Source: Geomobilibacter sp964432205
GTDB lineage: Bacteria; Desulfobacterota; Desulfuromonadia; Geobacterales; DSM-12255
NCBI GenBank assembly: GCA_964432205.1
Contig: CAYSMK010000028.1
Location: forward strand, 1-64,000
Direction: 5' to 3'
DNA: 64,000 nucleotides
How positions within the stretch are numbered: the stretch's first letter is position 1; the number at the start of each line of letters is the position of its first letter. The notes beneath the pieces were generated by a model that did no database searches, was not told the DNA's origin, and saw nothing but the letters and a program-made list of their open reading frames with translations. Made by a program: the position numbers and the translations under genes. Below are positions 60,749 through 64,000 of this stretch, one piece after another.

Positions 60749-60792
60749 GAACAATCCTCCACGACAATGGGCTAAATGAAACGGTGTGCCAC

Positions 60793-60824
60793 AAAAAAGG
60801 GCCTTCCCCGGAAAGGAAAGGCCC
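60793..60824 (-). terminator. Intrinsic terminator in the moaE leader (riboswitch expression platform)
   Basis: On the minus strand GGGCCTTTCC pairs with GGAAGGCCC, followed by TTTTTT. It lies between the candidate Moco/Tuco aptamer and moaE, where transcription of the whole operon could be stopped. Confidence 0.82.
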
Positions 60825-60849
60825 CATGTGACGTGTGGATACACAACAG

Positions 60850-60972
60850 TCATAAAGGTCTCCTTTCCAAAGGGAGGCACTGCCGTTTCCAGCAGGACCC
60901 GGTGGTCCGCTGCCGTGAGCACAAGGCTTGTAGGCAGCTAGGACTCGGAGAGCACGTGTCTTGGTTATTTAG
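60850..60972 (-). promoter_or_regulatory. Candidate Moco/Tuco (molybdenum or tungsten cofactor) riboswitch
   Basis: The minus-strand leader of moaE is about 220 nt long and highly structured. Read 5' to 3' it has ACGTGCTCTCCGAG and CTGCC...GGCAG enclosing ACAAGCCTTGT. It then has CAGC-GGACC...GGTCC-TGCTG, and a final CTCCCTTTGGAAAGGAG hairpin whose 3' arm is a ribosome-site-like AAAGGAG. The order, and the position before cofactor and tungstate-transport genes, fit the Moco RNA family (Tuco in tungsten users). A terminator follows. Assigned by eye; covariance scoring was not possible. Confidence 0.7.
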
Positions 60973-61047
60973 CCGATTTCTAGTGGTATGTCCAGCACGT
61001 TTATGGAGTGACGGTTACATTTTGCCATAGCATGAACCTCTCGAATT

Positions 61048-61069
61048 CCCTCCCCCTGGCGGGGGAGGG
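61048..61069. terminator. Perfect 9-bp GC hairpin after the molybdoenzyme gene
   Basis: CCCTCCCCC and GGGGGAGGG pair around TGGC. On the minus strand it is 28 nt after the oxidoreductase stop. There is no T-run (AATTCG follows), so efficiency is uncertain. The sequence resembles the CCCCCTC repeat family. Confidence 0.5.
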
Positions 61070-61097
61070 TTGCTATACTCGCTGAGTTTTCTTGATC

Positions 61098-63155
61098 TTA
61101 CACCGCCTTTTTGATGCTGCAGAGCAGTCCCTTCCACTGGGGATACCCCATGATCGGCTCCCGGCACTGGCAATCGGTCAGGCGATTGCAGTTGGCTTCC
61201 CTGGGCCAGCCGTGGGGTACCAGTACCACCCCTTCCATGGTGCGGTCACTCACCTCGGCCTTCATCTTCACCCAGCCGCGGTCCGTCTCGATGATGACGT
61301 CGTCGTGGTGTGCGATGCCATATCGGGCCGCCGTTTGCAGACCCATCTCGGCCCGCGGATGGGGATCCAGTATTCTCATTGACTTGATATTATGCATCTG
61401 GGAGCCGTTGTAATGGATATAACGGGTGCCGGTGGACAGGACCAGGGGATACTTTTCTCCCAGCTCCGCCCAGCGGGTTCCCTGGGGGCTCTTTTCCGGC
61501 TCCAGATAGGTGGGGAGCGGACTGAAGCCGACATGCTCGAAGGCATCGCTGTAGAGTTCGATCTTGCGGGTCGGCGTGGCAAAGGAACGCTCGGTCAGTT
61601 CGTAGCTCTTCTCCTGGTAGAAGGCCCCCTCAGGATGCGCCCGCAGATAATCGAAGGAGAGACTGCACGGCTCCAGCTCGTGAGCCACCAGCTCTTGATC
61701 ATCCTTCCAGGGGAACAGCTCACCGAAACCGCACGCCTCGGCAAGCCCCTTATAGAACTCGACCACGCTCTTGCACTCATGGTAGCGGCCCACCGCCGGT
61801 TCGCGCAGCATGAGATAGGGGAGGCAGTGGCAGACGTTGTAGTTGTAGCCCAGCCCCCAGAATTCGAGCTGATTGGCGGCCGGCAGCACGTAGTGGGCGT
61901 GCTCCGCCGTCTCGGTCATGAACAGGTCGTAGACCACCAGCAGGTCGAGCTTCTTGAATGCCTCGGTCAGGGCGTTGGAGTCGGGCATGGTGACGAGCGG
62001 GTTGCCGCCGGCCACGATGAAGGCCTTGAGCTTGTCAGGCACGCTCTCGGGTACCATGTTCATCACCGCATAGGGGCTCGTCCTGCTCCAGAGCTCGTAG
62101 AAGAGCGGGTACTCCTCGGCCCCCAGCGGCTTCCCCTTGACCGGCAGGCTGATGTCGGAGAGTGACAGCCGTGGGCTGATTACCCAGCCTCCCGGCACGT
62201 TGATGTTGCCCGTGATGGACTGGAGGATCGCCATGGCGCGGTCGGTCTGACTGCCGTTGGCCTGCTGGTCCTGGGTGCAGGTGCCGTGGCAGATGCTGGC
62301 GCCTTTGGTCCCCGCAAAGAGCCGTGCCAGTTTGCGGATGTCGTCGGCCCTGACCTCGGTGATTGCCTCGGCCCACTCGGGGGTGTACTGCTGGATGTGG
62401 GGCACGAGCTTGTCGAAGCCGTAGGTCCACTTTTCCACGAACTCGTGGTCGTACAGGTCCTCGTTGATGATGACGTTGATGAGCGCCAGGGCCAGGGCGC
62501 CGTCGGTGCCAGGCCTGATCGGCAGGTACATTTCGGCCTGGTCCGCAATGGCGATCCTTCTCGGGTCGATGACGACGACCTTGGCCCCCTTCTTGAGGTT
62601 TTCCTGGATGGCGATGGAGAGGGCGATGTCCGATGCGGCAGGGTTATGCCCCCAGAGGACGTAGAGGTTTGAGTCCATCTCCTCCACCGGGTATTTGCCG
62701 AACGTGATCTGCCGCGAGCGAATCCTCATCCGGAAGCAGATGCTCTCAACCGAGAAGAAGTTCGGCGAACCGAAGGCAGCCTTGAACCGATGGGTGAGCG
62801 AACCCATCTCCAGGTTTTCGACGCCGATGGAACCGCAGAAGAATGCCAGCACTGAGGGATCGAACTCCTCCTTCAACTCTTTAAGTTTGGCCGCGATCTC
62901 GGAGTAGGCCTGCTCCCACGAAATCTGCTGGAACTTCCCGTCCACCTTCTTGAGCGGGTACTTGAGCCGATCGGGATGGTACAGGTGCTCGATCATTGCC
63001 TGCCCCTTGGCGCAGAGGATCCCCTTGTTCATCGGGTGGGACTCCTGACCCTTCACCGCCGTCACCTTCCCGTCTTCCACCGTTACCTCTACGCCGCAGC
63101 TCTGGTAGCAGAGGCAGCAGGCCGTATACACCGTTTTCTTCCCGTTTTCCGACAT
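61098..63155 (-). CDS. Molybdopterin/tungstopterin bis-MGD oxidoreductase (DMSO-reductase superfamily)
   Basis: A 685-residue cytoplasmic enzyme without a Tat signal. The N-terminal [4Fe-4S] motif is CCLCYQSC followed by GILCAKGQ. LYVLWGHNPAASD and VVVIDPRR bind the pterin dinucleotides, and HYVLPAANQLEFWG lies in domain III. The likely metal ligand is Cys140 in SVESICFRMRIRSR. The overall pattern resembles the family of acetylene hydratase and uncharacterised single-subunit enzymes, but a Tyr replaces the Asp after the second cluster cysteine of acetylene hydratase. ATG at 63155 has GGAGGG upstream. No electron-transfer subunit is adjacent. The substrate is unknown. Confidence 0.88.
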   Translation of the reverse strand: MSENGKKTVYTACCLCYQSCGVEVTVEDGKVTAVKGQESHPMNKGILCAKGQAMIEHLYHPDRLKYPLKKVDGKFQQISWEQAYSEIAAKLKELKEEFDPSVLAFFCGSIGVENLEMGSLTHRFKAAFGSPNFFSVESICFRMRIRSRQITFGKYPVEEMDSNLYVLWGHNPAASDIALSIAIQENLKKGAKVVVIDPRRIAIADQAEMYLPIRPGTDGALALALINVIINEDLYDHEFVEKWTYGFDKLVPHIQQYTPEWAEAITEVRADDIRKLARLFAGTKGASICHGTCTQDQQANGSQTDRAMAILQSITGNINVPGGWVISPRLSLSDISLPVKGKPLGAEEYPLFYELWSRTSPYAVMNMVPESVPDKLKAFIVAGGNPLVTMPDSNALTEAFKKLDLLVVYDLFMTETAEHAHYVLPAANQLEFWGLGYNYNVCHCLPYLMLREPAVGRYHECKSVVEFYKGLAEACGFGELFPWKDDQELVAHELEPCSLSFDYLRAHPEGAFYQEKSYELTERSFATPTRKIELYSDAFEHVGFSPLPTYLEPEKSPQGTRWAELGEKYPLVLSTGTRYIHYNGSQMHNIKSMRILDPHPRAEMGLQTAARYGIAHHDDVIIETDRGWVKMKAEVSDRTMEGVVLVPHGWPREANCNRLTDCQCREPIMGYPQWKGLLCSIKKAV

Positions 63156-63312
63156 CTTTTCACCCTCCGTTTCATCCTTCTGTTGGTTCGAGATCCATGA
63201 TCGACAATCGATCAGCCGCAATTTCTCCTCCACGGCCATGACAGCAAATGAATGCGCCCATGTCCGCTGGTCCTCCGGGCAGAGGCATTACGCCCCGGCC
63301 ACGTATATTCGT

Positions 63313-63792
63313 TTAGGGATGGCCGCTGATGCATCCTTTCTCAGCGCCGCCCATGGTCGCCAGCATCGATTGAAGCTTTTCCAGCGATGCCGTCATCAAG
63401 TCGGCACAGGCGCGCTTGTCGGGGCTCGCAGACAGGATCTCATTGCACCTGCTCCCGCCGTAGGTACTCTCCGCCCTGACCGTAAACCAGTCAACCAGCT
63501 CGCCGAGCAGCAAGGGGAGCTCAGGGGCCTGGCGGTCCCTGTCGGGGAAGGTTTCCAGGCAGAGCGACAACGCGCATGCCGCGCCGGTGAGCACCCCGCA
63601 GGTCCCGTTTGAAGAGCCGGCGCCGAAGCATAGAGCAGCCATTGACCTCACCAGGTCCGGGTTGTCCCGGCCCAGGTCCCGCAGCACGAGCTTGACCACG
63701 ATCTGGCTGCAGCAATAGCCGCTCTGTTTGAGGAACAGGATGTCGAGATAGGGGCCATCCAGTTGGATTGTGTTCATCATCTCATCGTTCAT
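63313..63792 (-). CDS. C_GCAxxG_C_C family protein (DVU_1555-like)
   Basis: A 159-residue cytoplasmic protein with the cysteine pattern of the C_GCAxxG_C_C family: SGYCCSQIVV near the N-terminus, GTCGVLTGAACALSL in the middle, and SRCNEIL and KRACADLM later. The four-cysteine arrangement suggests a metal or Fe-S site. A subgroup named after Desulfovibrio DVU_1555 occurs next to a small CPxC redox protein, as seen here at 63835. It ends 158 nt before the molybdoenzyme gene. Function is not established. Confidence 0.82.
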   Translation of the reverse strand: MNDEMMNTIQLDGPYLDILFLKQSGYCCSQIVVKLVLRDLGRDNPDLVRSMAALCFGAGSSNGTCGVLTGAACALSLCLETFPDRDRQAPELPLLLGELVDWFTVRAESTYGGSRCNEILSASPDKRACADLMTASLEKLQSMLATMGGAEKGCISGHP

Positions 63793-63834
63793 GGTGTCGA
63801 TCTCCCGGCCATGGGGTGGCCCGCCATATCCCCG

Positions 63835-64000
63835 CTATTTGTCCTCAAGCATCCGCTCCGCCATGGCCATCTTGACGACGGCATTCTCCTCGCTGATTAG
63901 TACCCGTTGGCATGTCGGACAGGAAGGAAGCTCAACAGCAAAGGTTTCGTCCAGGTAGGCCAGCTTTACCGTTGCCAGCGCCAGCGGGACGAGGCACCTG
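63835..64000 (-). CDS. Small CPxC protein resembling the DVU_1557 redox family, C-terminal part (cut by window edge)
   Basis: The last 54 codons are visible: CLVPLALATVKLAYLDETF, then VELPSCPTCQRVLISEEN, then VVKMAMAERMLEDK. The single CPTC pair before a short helical end fits the small redox proteins found beside C_GCAxxG_C_C proteins in Desulfovibrio-type clusters. The start lies beyond the window. It ends 42 nt before the C_GCAxxG_C_C gene, so the two are probably cotranscribed. Confidence 0.65.
   Translation of the reverse strand, partial: RCLVPLALATVKLAYLDETFAVELPSCPTCQRVLISEENAVVKMAMAERMLEDK

Noticed and set aside
1..64000. CRISPR arrays, insertion sequences, rRNA genes, prophage
   Set aside because: No regularly spaced repeats, transposase frames, rRNA segments or phage genes were seen.

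Overview
The window looks like a chromosomal segment of a Geobacterales (Desulfuromonadota) bacterium, close to Geobacter, Geotalea or Citrifermentans. This rests on gene content, not on a search: a multiheme c-type cytochrome and porin cluster, several HD-GYP proteins, a sigma-54 response regulator, a complete liv transporter operon, an archaeal-type phosphoglycerate mutase and tungstate/molybdopterin genes. Coding density is high, and the GC-rich codon use produces very long antisense shadow frames that were not annotated.

Layout. Positions 1-15.5 kb are a metal-stress region. It holds a CusCBA-type RND efflux operon, an NtrC/ZraR-type response regulator, and a metal-handling ABC operon (small membrane protein, HMA protein, DUF2318 protein, FtsX-type permease, ATPase). 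It also holds a decayed mercury operon (merR, copZ-like, merT, merP, stub of merA) lying between an intact HD-GYP gene and a truncated HD-GYP copy, and a small Cys-rich exported protein. Three promoters here have sigma-54 -24/-12 elements. Two of them have tandem GAATATTC palindromes 20-21 bp apart upstream and the third has a degenerate single copy, which suggests one metal regulon. cysK, an isolated flgC, an OsmC-like gene and a PilZ gene lie between.

15.5-29 kb is mostly housekeeping and amino-acid metabolism: threonine aldolase, livKHMGF, two EamA exporters, bifunctional PutA, a CCA-adding-type nucleotidyltransferase and an HD-GYP protein. 29.4-35 kb is a five-gene run: a cytoplasmic DUF4388-like protein, a 7-TM protein, a lipoprotein with 9 CXXCH and one CX4CH motif, a beta-barrel protein with its own N-terminal heme motif, and a monoheme cytochrome. 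I read it as a candidate trans-outer-membrane electron conduit of unusual composition. 35-54 kb is conserved core: a stand-alone FXD domain next to chorismate mutase, nadB, a lytic transglycosylase, pgsA, a PstS-like protein paired with a divergent chemoreceptor, tRNA-Cys, mutS, an amidase, glnD, xerD, apgM, terC and an RhlE-type helicase whose leader can form two exclusive hairpins.

54.5-64 kb holds a marR-tolC pair and then a molybdenum/tungsten block, all on the minus strand. moaE-tupABC-moeA sits behind a candidate Moco/Tuco riboswitch with an intrinsic terminator. Upstream of it are a bis-MGD molybdo/tungstoenzyme, a C_GCAxxG_C_C protein and the 3' end of a small CPxC protein resembling the DVU_1557 family. 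The last three look like part of a poorly described conserved system that continues beyond the right edge.
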